Shown here: positions 1 to 9,419 of the stretch, one piece after another
Layout of the letters: each line of letters begins with the position of its first letter
Numbering within the stretch: position 1 is the stretch's first letter
Assembly (NCBI GenBank): GCA_948567375.1
Contig: OX419755.1
Location: forward strand, 10,049,001-10,113,000
DNA length: 64,000 nt
Source of the DNA: Lunularia cruciata
Lineage: Eukaryota; Streptophyta; Marchantiopsida; Lunulariales; Lunulariaceae
Direction of reading: 5' to 3'
Notes under the pieces: generated by a model
The model's database searches: none
The model's input: only the letters and a program-made list of their open reading frames with translations
Told to the model about the DNA's origin: nothing
Program-made: the position numbers and the translations under genes

Positions 1-285
1 GTCAGGCACGATCAGAGAATCAAGCCTGTGACTGTACGAGAAGGGGATTTGGTTTTGTTATATGATAATCGCCGAATATTTTTTCCAGGCAAGTTGCATT
101 TGCGATGGATGGGTCCCTATCAAGTTTGTCATCTATACGAAAATGGATCCCTGCAACTCGTCAATATGGAAGGTAATCCTTTTGCCACTCGAGTAAACGG
201 GTGGAGAGTTCGGAGATATTGGACCATAGACTCGGAAGTTTCTAAAACACCCAAGGTCTATGTTCGCGGGGACACTCACATTTGA
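1..285 (+). pseudogene. Integrase C-terminal end, element A1 (Ty3/gypsy)
   Basis: The frame is open from the first base of the window and ends in TGA at 283-285. It encodes the C-terminal DNA-binding part of a Ty3/gypsy integrase: a GDLVLLYDNRR segment, then FPGKLHLRWMGPY, then VNGWRVRRYW, the order expected of Athila/Tat-type integrases. This domain helps hold the integration complex on target DNA. The protein stops just before a polypurine tract and an LTR, so this is the end of pol of an element that begins left of the window. No frame break is visible in this piece. The N-terminal zinc finger and the DDE core lie outside the window. Confidence 0.85.
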
Positions 286-294
286 GGGAGGGGG
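284..294 (+). promoter_or_regulatory. Polypurine tract of element A1
   Basis: The run GAGGGAGGGGG directly after the integrase stop is a plus-strand priming tract. Two bases (TA) separate it from the LTR start TGTGGTGCCCACA at 297. Its position between pol and LTR fixes both the element's orientation and the LTR start. Confidence 0.85.
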
Positions 295-685
295 TATGTG
301 GTGCCCACATTTTTTGTTTTTTTCAAAATAAAGCCGAAGAAGTGTATAGAGAAGTTGGATTGCGCCTGGTTGGCCGAAGAAGACGACGAAAACTGTCTTC
401 GGGGTGAAACCAAAAGTAAAGTGGCCTTGGGTCATAAGGCGAAGTACTCTGAAATGCCGTGTCAGCAAACGATACGAAGTAAATTGTCTTCGGATCGGGA
501 AGGGGAGCTCAACCCGAGGCAAAGACAATCTAACAACCTTTTGTCGGGGCAAGAAACTCAAGAAGGGGCGCTTTCAAAATTGGCGGCTCATACGCGTGAA
601 GGTGAGGCGACAGTAACGGGTGCATGCAGGAGGTGTGATTTCTCGGTAGAAACTCAAAGTGACGGAAGACGAAGAAGTGCAACTC

Positions 686-693
686 TATAAAAA
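686..693 (+). promoter_or_regulatory. Possible internal TATA box upstream of the LTR reading frame
   Basis: TATAAAAA lies 27 bases before the ATG at 713. LTR A3 has the aligned sequence ACTATATGAT (plus-strand 47831-47840) before the aligned ATG at 47815. Conservation in two diverged copies suggests the reading frame could have had its own promoter. No other promoter element was recognised. Confidence 0.4.
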
Positions 694-712
694 TCGAGAC
701 TGCAACGACGAA

Positions 713-3288
713 ATGTCGAGCAATTTTCCTTTGCCGTTGAGGAGTCGTCTTGCAGGTGATCGGGGAAAGGGAAATAGAGTTGGACTTGTGTTAGTGCGTA
801 AGGGGGAAGTTGAGAGAGAGAAATCGAGTGACCGAAAGAAAGTAGAAGAGATGGGAGGAGGGAAGAAGAACTCCGAATTTGCAGTGAGAAATCATGCAAT
901 TCGGAGATTAGATGTAGTAGCGAGGATCGAAGTCTTGAGCCGACTTCGGATCACCTTTCTGGCATGGAATTGGAACATAAGCTTTCCAGGATTCATGACA
1001 GAAATCATTGAGAGTAAATGTCTCGATGGTCCCGAGGAAGAAGGGAAGAGAGGAAATCCGGCTCGCTGGACAAAGTCGGATTGGAGACTCGTACTCGGGA
1101 AGGAGGCAGGCTCGGAGCAGGGGGCCACGTTCTTGGGGAAAGGGGAGATAGCCCAAGAAACTCAGGAGGTGAGAGATGCCTTCTCGTCGAAGAGAACAAA
1201 GAATGGGTACAAGGTAGAAAGTTACAAAGACCCTGTCAAGAGAGGAATTGTGAGTGCTTTGATGGCAATCCTAAAGCCGGAGAGAACTACCTATGTGATG
1301 AAACACCAAGCGGTGTTCTTTCACAAATTGTTTGCAGGAGAACCAATTAATTGGGCAAGGTGTTTTCACAGGAGAACAAGGCAGATGGTGTGGAATCTGC
1401 GGGATAAGTCCCCTCCACATTATATTGTGCCATTTGCAACGCATTTCTATCTCGGGCTCAATTTGCTGAACTCGGCGGAGCGGAATCGGATGGTGTCGCA
1501 CTTCCATCCGGATGTGCGAAAGGAAGTCGATGCGGAGGAGCAGCAATACATTCTTCAAATCCGGAGCGCAGACGATTACTACTCGAAGACAGGGAAGAAC
1601 GTGGAGGTCGTTGAAAGTACCTCGACAAAGAAGAGAACTCGGCAAGCAGACGCCAAAGAAAACAAGAAACCTCGGAAGGTGCAGAGAAATAACCCGAGGT
1701 GAGGAATGGTGGTGATTGAGTCGGAAGATGAAGACTCAGAAGGCGAAGCCGAGCTCAAGACGGAGGACTCGGAACGTGAGGAGGAACCTGAGCTGACACT
1801 GCAGAGTGGAGATACAAGCAGTGATAGTGTAGTCGGTGGAGAAATGACCTCGGCACCAACGCCTGAAGAATACAAAGAAGAAATTCAAGCCGAGGTAAAA
1901 GCCAAAGACAATGCAGCGCTGGAAGACGAAGTACCGGTGCTCAAGGAGAAGAAGATCGCAGTACAGCGAGGAATTCGCTCGAGACGTAAGGTGAAGGAGG
2001 AAGCGGGACCGAGTAGAGTGATAGAAGAAGTAGAAGGAAGCTCGGGCAGTGAAGCATCAATTCCGATACGAAGACTGCAGAGAAGAAGGCAAGTATCAGA
2101 TGAACACGAGGTACAAAGAGAAGTAGCCGCACGAGAAGAAGTGATCCCGAGTGATGGAGTGGAGTATCTGCGGGAAGTGGTGTATCCGTTGTTAGTAAAG
2201 TTAGAACATAAGAAGAAGGAGATGCAGTCCACATGTCCGGAGGTAAAGACTGTATTGCAGGTGTTGGCAAGATTAGAAGAAGAAAACTCAGAGTTGAAGA
2301 AGAGTATGACCCGAGGTGAGAAGGAGAGAGAAGTACTGCAATTGGAGGCAGTGGAGAGAAGTTAGGTAATCGAAGACCTGAGGAGAGAATTGAGCTATCG
2401 AGAGGATCTTGCGAGGAAGAGTGATGTCGTAAGGGAGCGACAAGTAGCTGAAGTTGAAATCTTGAAGCAGCAGTTTGCTGATTCAAGAGTAGAGCTCATC
2501 CATGCTATGGCGAGAGTAGCATCGAAGGATCAAGAGCTCGATCGAGTGATGGAGAGTATGGAGGAGAAGAAGCAACTCTGGCAGCGAGAGTTGGCTACGA
2601 GATATGGAGAAGAAGAGAGATTACGAGACTTACTTCGTAATCAGGAAAAAAAGGTTGCACAGAAGGAGAAAGAGAAGGACGCGGTGAAGGCCAAATTCAA
2701 AGAAGAGTTTGCGATGTACAGAGAGGAATGGCTTGCAGATCGGGAATGAGAAAGGAAGACAAGATTAGAGCCATTGCAGGAGATAGTCCTCAGAGTAAAC
2801 GCGATGCTAAGTACAGAGGCCAGGGTTTGAATTGAAGAAACGCGTCTGCACGAGTTGAAGCTGTTAGTGCAGGAGATGAGGTGAAGGCAAGCGAAAGATA
2901 CAGATCTAAATGCCTTGTTGATTAAGTTGAGAACTCGTGTAGATAAGAAGATCTTAGAACTAGAAGACAATATCGCCATTAGATTAGACTTAGTAAGAAT
3001 AGAGTTAGAAAAGCTTCGGCAGGATGTTAAAGCAAAACCCGACGTAGATAACATCGGGATCCAAATGTCTCGGAGTTGGTCTCAGGAACAGTAGAGAAGA
3101 GTGGGTTGAAAGATGAAGAGTTAGATAGATTACCTGTTAGTACAATTTCAGATCAGGAAACAGAATTGTTAAATCTGGTAGAAGAAGTAGAAGATATGAA
3201 ACCCGAGGATAGAGTAGTAGGAAGTAAGATTACTTCGGGTTCAGGGTTGAAAGACAAGGAAGAAGTAGACATCGGATCGGATTAGTAA
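713..3288 (+). pseudogene. LTR-embedded extra ORF (U3 ORF) of element A1
   Basis: One reading frame runs from ATG 713 to about 3092 and is broken only by TGA 1700, TAG 2363, TGA 2747, TGA 2828, TGA 2882 and TAG 3092; a frameshift near 3080 then opens the last part to 3288. The first uninterrupted piece (713-1702, 329 residues) has WNWNISFPGFM, a DWRLVLGKEAG block, then FFHKLFAGEPINWARCF near 1320-1366 and VPFATHFYLGLNLL near 1426-1465. A lysine/arginine-rich stretch (about 1630-1690) resembles a nuclear localisation signal. After 1706 come an acidic region and, from about 2150 to 3050, a long Glu/Lys/Arg-rich coiled coil. The start at 713 is chosen because LTR A3 keeps the aligned ATG. At 2882 LTR A3 has arginine where A1 has TGA, which fits CGA-to-TGA decay. 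Function is unknown; the layout is only loosely like the putative plant transposon protein domains found beside Athila/Tat pol. Confidence 0.75.
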
Positions 3289-3401
3289 CCGATTTGAGAT
3301 TTGAAGGGGCAGATATGAAGAGGTGCATTGTCATTTCGGATCTGCAGGTTAGAACAGTTGATGTAGAAACGGTATAGTTGTTAGAACTGCCAATTGCTTC
3401 A

Positions 3402-3411
3402 CTATTTAAGA
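3402..3411 (+). promoter_or_regulatory. Probable LTR TATA box (U3/R), A1
   Basis: CTATTTAAGA follows GCTTCA. The aligned positions are CTATTTAAGA in A2 (minus, 12792-12800), CTATGTAAGA in A4 (56675-56684) and a strong TATATAAAGG in A3 (minus, 45109-45118). Agreement among four copies makes this the likely promoter of the genomic transcript, about 670 bp before the LTR end. Confidence 0.6.
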
Positions 3412-4079
3412 GTGGCAGTCGCAGGAAATTGTTGTTCAGTGCTCATTATTTCTGAGAATAGATCAAGCGAAGTGCTGTGAAGCAGTTCTCGTCGCTTGAG
3501 CTTGATTCTGAGTATCAACTTTGCAATTGTGTTTGTGAATGTTTGGAGAAATTCGGAGTGCAAGTCAGAGTGCTTGTTGGATGTTGGATTCCACAACCTT
3601 GATCTTCATTCTGTGTGTTTGATCCTAAGTGAAGTGCAATCGAAGCAATGCCTTGACAGATCTGAGAGGAATTGTAGTGTTGGTAGTATTCTGCATTTGT
3701 GAGTGCAGTGCGAAGTTGATGTGAAGCAATTTCGATCGAGGAAGTTGTGCCTTCAGTGGAAGGGTGGAACACAATTCTGAGGTGAAGTTGTTTTGCAATG
3801 AAGTGCCATTTTTGGGAGAGCTTGAATCATCACAATCAAGATTGCTTGGAAAGATTTGATGAAGTTGTGATTATGGAGTGTTAATTTGTGACAAGACTGC
3901 AAGTCAGTGCTTGTTACTCTCTTCTGGGTGTGGTTTCTACCAGAGAGACTAAAGAAGAACTCAAGAAGAACTGAAATTGTTACTTTGCTTCGTATTTGGA
4001 TATTTCTGACTCGTATCTCTGTGGGAACGAACTTTACTTACCCGATTACCGCAAAAGTGATATTTGCCGGGTTGTCACA

Positions 4080-5800
4080 CCCATCTTGAATAAAATTTTG
4101 TGTTTGAGCTGGTACGGCCCCATTTTCCTGAGGAAGGCTGCCCTTTGCTCCAGGTCCATCCCTTCAGGACAATGGAGAGTATGCAAATAATGATATTCTG
4201 CTGCATACCTTGTACTTCGCATTGCTGATAACTGATATAACTCTTTGTTAGGGAACAGATTGTCAATTTCCCACTCCAAGTCTTGAGTTTCTAACCTGGA
4301 CAGGAAGTCAAGATTCAAATGCAAAGCTCCCTTCCTTACTTGTACAATATATGTGAATTCTTGTAACAACAAGATCCATCTTGCAATTCACCCAAAAAAA
4401 TCTGCCTTCTTGACCAAATGTTGCAATGCGTAATGGTCAACATAGAAGACAAACTCATATCCAAATAGGTAGTGGCAAAGTTTCTTGCATGCATACACCA
4501 TTCCGAGTGCTTCTCTTTCAGTCGTTGAAACTAGTTCTTTTCAAAAACTGAAAGTTGTTGGCTGGCATAATACACTGGGTAGTCCTTCTTCTTTTTGTCC
4601 TTCTGACTTAAGACAACTCCGATGGCTATGGAAAAAGTGTCCACATATACATGAAAAGGGACGTCCCAATTCGGGGCCCTCATAATTGGTGCTTCAACCA
4701 GCTTCTTCTTCAACACCTGGAAAGCTTCTTCTTGATTTGCTTCCCACAGATAGTCTTTGGATTTCTTCAGAAGCTTTGTAAGGGGTGCAGCAAGCACCGC
4801 ATAATTTGACACAAAGCGTCTCCTTCAGTGCCGAGCTGGGCTGGGAGAGGGTATCCAACATCTCCCAAGAAAGCTCTTAGCTCCCGGATGTTCTTCGGGG
4901 ATTCCAAAGCTACGATTATTTTAACCTTCTCGACATCAACTTCAATACCTCAGCTTGACACCTGATGCCCCAGAAGAATTCCCTCCTTCATTGCAAAGAA
5001 GCATTTCTCCAGGTGCAATGACAAGCCGGCAAAATGACACCTTTCAAAAGTTTGGCAAAGGTAATCTAAATGTACATCTCTTTGCCAAAACACACAAAAA
5101 TCATCAATGAAGACTTCCACAAATTTGTGCAAGAAATCTTTGAAGATTGAATTCATCATCCGCTGGAAAGCAGCAGGACCATTACACAACCCAAAGGGCA
5201 TTTGATTGTAAGCAAAAGTGCCCCAATCGGTCGTGAATGTGGTTTTATCCTTGTCCTCTTCTCGAATGGATACTTGATTGTACCCTAAAAATCCATCAAG
5301 AAAGCTTTAACAAGGATGACCAATTACTTGATCTAAAATTGTATTTGTAAAAGGCAAGGGATGATGATCCTTCCTTGTGACTACGTTCAGCTTATGGAAG
5401 TCTTGGCACACTCGTATCTTCCTTATTTTCTTCTTTGGGACACAGACAATGGGGGAGACCCATTCCCTACTTAAGACAAGGAAGATGATTCCGGCTCCTA
5501 ACTACTTGTCGATTTTATCTTTCACCAAAAGCAAGTACTTTGGGTTCAGGCGGTATTGTCTCTGCCAAACCAGAACCACACCTTCAACCAAATCAATCCG
5601 GTGCTCTCCAAATTCTTGTGGAATACTCGGCATTTGATTAATAGACCAGGCAAACACATCCTAGAATTCTATGAACAGGGCAGTGTATCCTGCCAAGTCC
5701 TCCGAAGTGACTATCTTCAAAATTTTTAAAATTTTACCTTCAGTCAATACAACATCTTGACAGTCATCGGGATTGATGACTCCTTCAACGTGGCTTACTT
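4080..5800 (-). pseudogene. Reverse transcriptase and RNase H of element A2
   Basis: The minus strand encodes MPFGLCNGPAAFQRMMN and the catalytic palm motif FIDDF (about 5097-5111; YVDD or FIDD in active relatives), then the thumb and connection with LEKCFFAMKEG. An RNase H part follows (about 4812-4350), including VYVDTFSIAIGVVLSQ with a catalytic-type aspartate, and then LHLNLDFLSRL before the integrase linker. Several pieces lie in different frames (5201-4950, 4812-4531, 4372-4080), so there are frameshifts and stops such as that near 4950. Coding sequence is cut at 4080 by LTR A1 just where the integrase zinc finger should begin. Confidence 0.85.
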
Positions 5801-5803
5801 GGC

Positions 5804-6963
5804 TTAACCCGAGGCAAGGTCATATGGATCTTTGTCTTTGACATCCACCTCGTAGCATTCCAAATAGTTAACTTGGACTTTGTCTTTGGATTCCTCTGAG
5901 GACAAAGACAATGAGTCTTCGGATTCATCCTCCTCTTCTGACAAATTTCTATCCCCAAGATGGGGAACTTTTGTCCAACTCACAGTCATCAACTTTTGAT
6001 CTTCGGATGAAATGTCCTTGAATCTTAACTTTTGCTGATGCCAATCCACCACAACTTGGGCACTATACAACCAAGGTCTTCCGATCAACAGAGGATAAGC
6101 GGTCTTTGTCACTGGTCGCAACACAATGTAATTCAACTTGAAAGGCACCCCTCCAATGATTGTGGTTATGTTTGACAGCATGCCTAAAGGCCGTCTCCTG
6201 GTTTGGTCTGCAAATTTCAAAACTTGGGGCGTTGGCTCAAACGTATGATACATGAGGTGATTTGTAATATCTTCGGTCATGACATTCATACCGGACACCG
6301 AATCAATGGGTATCGATGTGATCATGCACCCTGCAATCTCTGCATCCACCTCGGGAGATTCCAAATCTTCTTGTTCAATACAATAAATAACGGGCATGTC
6401 CTTCTTTGACATCGACCTCAACTTCTTGAGGGCCAAATTCAGCTGCTTCTTGTACAGCTTGTTGTTTTCCCACAATTGTTTGAATGTAACGTTGGCATTT
6501 ATGGCTCCCAAATCCGCTACAATATTGTATTGGGGTACTCCTCTTGATTTGACCGTCTTTGCCTTTGGCTTTGGGTTCGAAGTCTCTCCATGTTCCAATT
6601 TGACTTCGGGACGTTTCAAATGGGATTGCTAATGACTTTAACCCAAGGTTCCTCGGGTTGGCCCACCTTGGCTTGGATCAGACCCTTTACTTTGGATCAG
6701 ATGTCCGCCGGAAAAACTGGAGGCTTCGTCTTCGTCTCCTCCTCCAAACTGAGTTCCCGAGTTCTGAGTAGTGCCTCGTTAAGTTCTTTCTGCAAGGCTT
6801 TAGCTTTGGCTTTTGAGAGGATATTTTCCTCCTTGGCAGAAAGAATTGCCTTTGGGCGCAGTCTCTTCGCCTTTCTGGAAGACAAGGAGGTTGTACTCAA
6901 TTCTTTGAGATCACGCTTCTTCTTACTAGCGTGTGTCTCAACCTTCAAAATTTCAAGGTCCGG
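5804..6963 (-). pseudogene. Protease and linker region of element A2
   Basis: A minus-strand reading frame of about 271 residues (6619-5804) continues from a lysine-rich linker (6963-6697). The aspartic protease active site reads IDSVSGMNVM around 6290-6307; relatives have DSGS, so the catalytic DSG is altered by an inserted or changed valine. Downstream, YPLLIGRPWLYSAQVVVDW is the flap and C-terminal signature of gypsy retropepsins. Retropepsin would cleave the Gag-Pol precursor. The N-terminal end is interrupted at 6964 by the TGTC element; its target duplication CCGG lies within the codons for PDLEILK. Confidence 0.8.
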
Positions 6964-7234
6964 TGTCGTCGGGAAATAAGCCACGTGTACCCTTGAGGCT
7001 TTTGGTGTGATAAATTTTCTTTTCTCTTTTAGTTGTTGTAAGGAACATGGATTTATGTCAATATGTCTCGAGTGTGGTTTTAAGCTACCTTGCCGCGGGA
7101 GATATTTTTTATATTATTGTGAAGCCGGAAAAAGTTATGGTGTTATTAGCTCAAGGAGTCTTTTAATGTGGCTTGAGCCAAGACATAATGTGGGGGGTTT
7201 ACACTAGCTCAGGTTCTGTTTACAGGATTGGAAT

Positions 7235-9400
7235 GAAAGAGTACTGGGCTTAAAAGAGAAGAGAGACCAAGGATTTTTGAAAAAGGACAGTAGAGGGATT
7301 TCAGAAAATGCCGGAGGATTTCGAGAGAGAAGTTTGCAGAGGATTTCGAGAAAAGTTGCAGAAATTTTCATGGGAAGAAAGGAGTAGGGTTTTCCAAAAC
7401 TGAGGAGGGTTGGACAGGAAGTTTTCTGGACATGACAGGGGAGGTTTTCAGGAGAAGAGTGGGCAGGAGTTCTTGACAAGGAGAATAATCGAAAGTGAGG
7501 AAGGGCTGAGGGTTTTCAGAAAATGCCAGAGGATTTTGAGAGAGAAATTTGTAGAGGATTTCGAGAGAAGTTGCAGAAATTTTTGTGGGAAGAAAGGAGT
7601 AGGGTTTTCAAAAAGTGAGGAAGGTTGGACAGGAAGTTTTTGGGACATGACAGAAGAGGTTTTCAAGAGAAGAGTGGGCAGGAGTTCTTGACAAGGGGAA
7701 TAATTGAAAGTGATGAAGGGCTGAGGGTTTTCAGAAAATGCCAGAAGATTTTGAGAGAGAAGTTTGCAGAGGATTTTTGAGAGAAGTTGCAGAAATTTTT
7801 GTGGGAAGAAAGGAGTAGGGTTTTCGGAAAGTGAGGAAGCTTGGACAGGAAGTTTTCAGGACATGACAAGGGAGGTTTTCAGAAGAAGAGTGGGCAGGAG
7901 TTCTTGACAAGGAGAATAATCGAAAGTGAGGAAGGGCTGAGGGTTTTCAGAAAATGCCAGAGGATTTCAAGAGAGAAGTTTGCAGAGGATTTTCAAGAGA
8001 AGTTGCAGAAATTTTTGTGGGAAGAAAGGAGTAGGGTTTTCGGAAAGTGAGGAAGGTTGGACAAGAAGTTTTTGGGACATGACAGGGGAGGTTTGAGGAG
8101 AAGAGTGGGCAGGAGTTCTTGACAAGGAGAATAATTGAAAGTGAGGAAGGGCTGAGGGTTTTCAGAAAATGCCAAAAGATTTCGAGAGAGAAGTTTGCAG
8201 AGGATTTCAAGAGAAGTTGCAGAAATTTTTATGAGAAGAAAGGAGTAGGGTTTTTGGAAAGTGAGGAAGGTTGGACAGGAAGTTTTGGGACATGACAGGA
8301 GAGGTTTTCAGGAGAAGAGTGGGCAGGAGTTCTTGACAAGGAGAATAATCGTAAGTGAGGAAGGGCTGAGGGTTTTCAGAAAATGCCAAAGGATTTCGAG
8401 AGAGAAGTTTGCAGAGGATTTAGAGAGAAGTTGCAGAAATTTTAGTGAGAAGAAAGGAGTAGGGTTTTTGGAAAGTGAGGAAGGTTGGACAGGAAGTTTT
8501 TGGGACATGACAGGGGAGGTTTTCAGAAGAAGAGTGGGCAGGAGTTCTTGACAAGGAGAATAATCTAAAGTGAGGAAGGGCTGAGGGGTTTCAAAAAATG
8601 CCAAAAGATTTTGAGAGAGAAGTTTGCAGAGGATTTTGAGAGAAGTTGCAAAAATTTTGGTGAGAAGAAAGGAGTAGGGTTTTGAGAAAGTGAGGAAGGA
8701 GACAAAGGGTTTTGGGAAATGATAGGGGAGGAATTTTTGAGAAAAAGGGGACAGGAGTTTTTGGGAAAGGACAGGGGGAATTATCGAAAGTGAGGAAGGG
8801 CTGACGTTTTTTGGGGAATGCCAGAGGATTTTGAAAGAGAAGTTTGCAAAGGATTTTTGAGAGAAGTTGCTCTAATTTTTGAGAGAAGACAGTAGGGTTT
8901 TTGGAAAGTGATGGAGGATTTTCGAGAGATGAAGGGCTGATAGTTTCAGGAAATGCCCAAGGATTTTGAGAGAGAAGTTGGCAGAGGATTTCAAGAGAGA
9001 AGTTGCAGGAATTCTCGAGAAGAAAAGACAGTAGGGTTTTTGGGAAAGTGCCAGAGGAATTCCCAAGAAGTGAAGACAAAGGGTTTTCTGAAAGTGATGG
9101 AGGATTTTTGGGAGATGAAGGGATGACAGTTTCGGGAAATGACTGGGGAAGTTTTCAAGAGAAGAGTTGGCGGGAGTTGAGTTCCTCATATTGAGAATTA
9201 TCAAAAGTGAGAAGGGCTGACAGTTCGGGAAATGCCAGAGGATTTCGAGAAGGAAGTTGGCAAGGTTGGGCAAGAGTTGAGTTCTTCACAGTGAGAAGAA
9301 TTGACAGCTTTCAAGAAAATACCAGATGAGCTTTGCAAGGAGTGGTTGCAGGATTTTGAGAAGGGGAGGCTGAACAGGGATTTTGAGTGGATCTTTCAGA
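7235..9400 (+). repeat. Tandem array, ~215-bp unit, at least 8 copies
   Basis: The anchor GAAATTTTTGTGGGAAGAAA recurs at 7361, 7576, 7792, 8008, 8222 and 8436, with degenerate copies near 8649 and 8872; spacing is 213-223 bp. Each unit contains shorter echoes such as GAGAGAAGTTTGCAGAGG and GAGAGAAGTTGCAG, so units grew from a smaller purine-rich repeat of about 30 bp. The middle units are most alike and the right-hand ones most degraded. The minus strand stays open over long stretches because the strand is purine-rich; no protein family is recognised. Confidence 0.85.
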
Positions 9401-9419
9401 GGGTTTTCAGAGAAGAAAG

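Larger units (their letters stand above)
297..4079 (+). mobile_element. 3' LTR of element A1, 3783 bp, coding-capable
   Basis: The LTR starts TGTGGTGCCCACA after the polypurine tract and ends GGGTTGTCACA at 4079, where the sequence switches abruptly to a minus-strand element. The same start and end occur at 48223 and 44427 (LTR A3, minus), 14008 and 12121 (LTR A2, minus), and 55514 and 57353 (LTR A4, plus). The TATA-like CTATTTAAG at 3402 places most of the LTR in U3, leaving about 650 bp for R and U5. The U3 part holds a long reading frame (713-3288). At 3.8 kb it is near the upper end for plant LTRs. Confidence 0.85.

Noticed and set aside
133-561. 142-codon minus-strand frame across the A1 polypurine tract
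   Set aside because: It is the shadow of the integrase end and the LTR start, and crosses a clear element boundary.
1885-3054. Ser/Leu-rich minus-strand frames of up to 181 codons
   Set aside because: They are antisense to the coiled coil of the U3 ORF; Glu/Lys codons read backwards give Ser/Leu/Phe.
7235-9400. Several 60-160 codon minus-strand frames with repeating Phe/Leu/Ser motifs
   Set aside because: They follow the purine-rich tandem repeat; unit lengths of 213-216 bp do not keep one frame, and no domain is seen.
7235-9400. CRISPR-like regular spacing
   Set aside because: Units are head-to-tail with no unique spacers, and the window is plant nuclear DNA.
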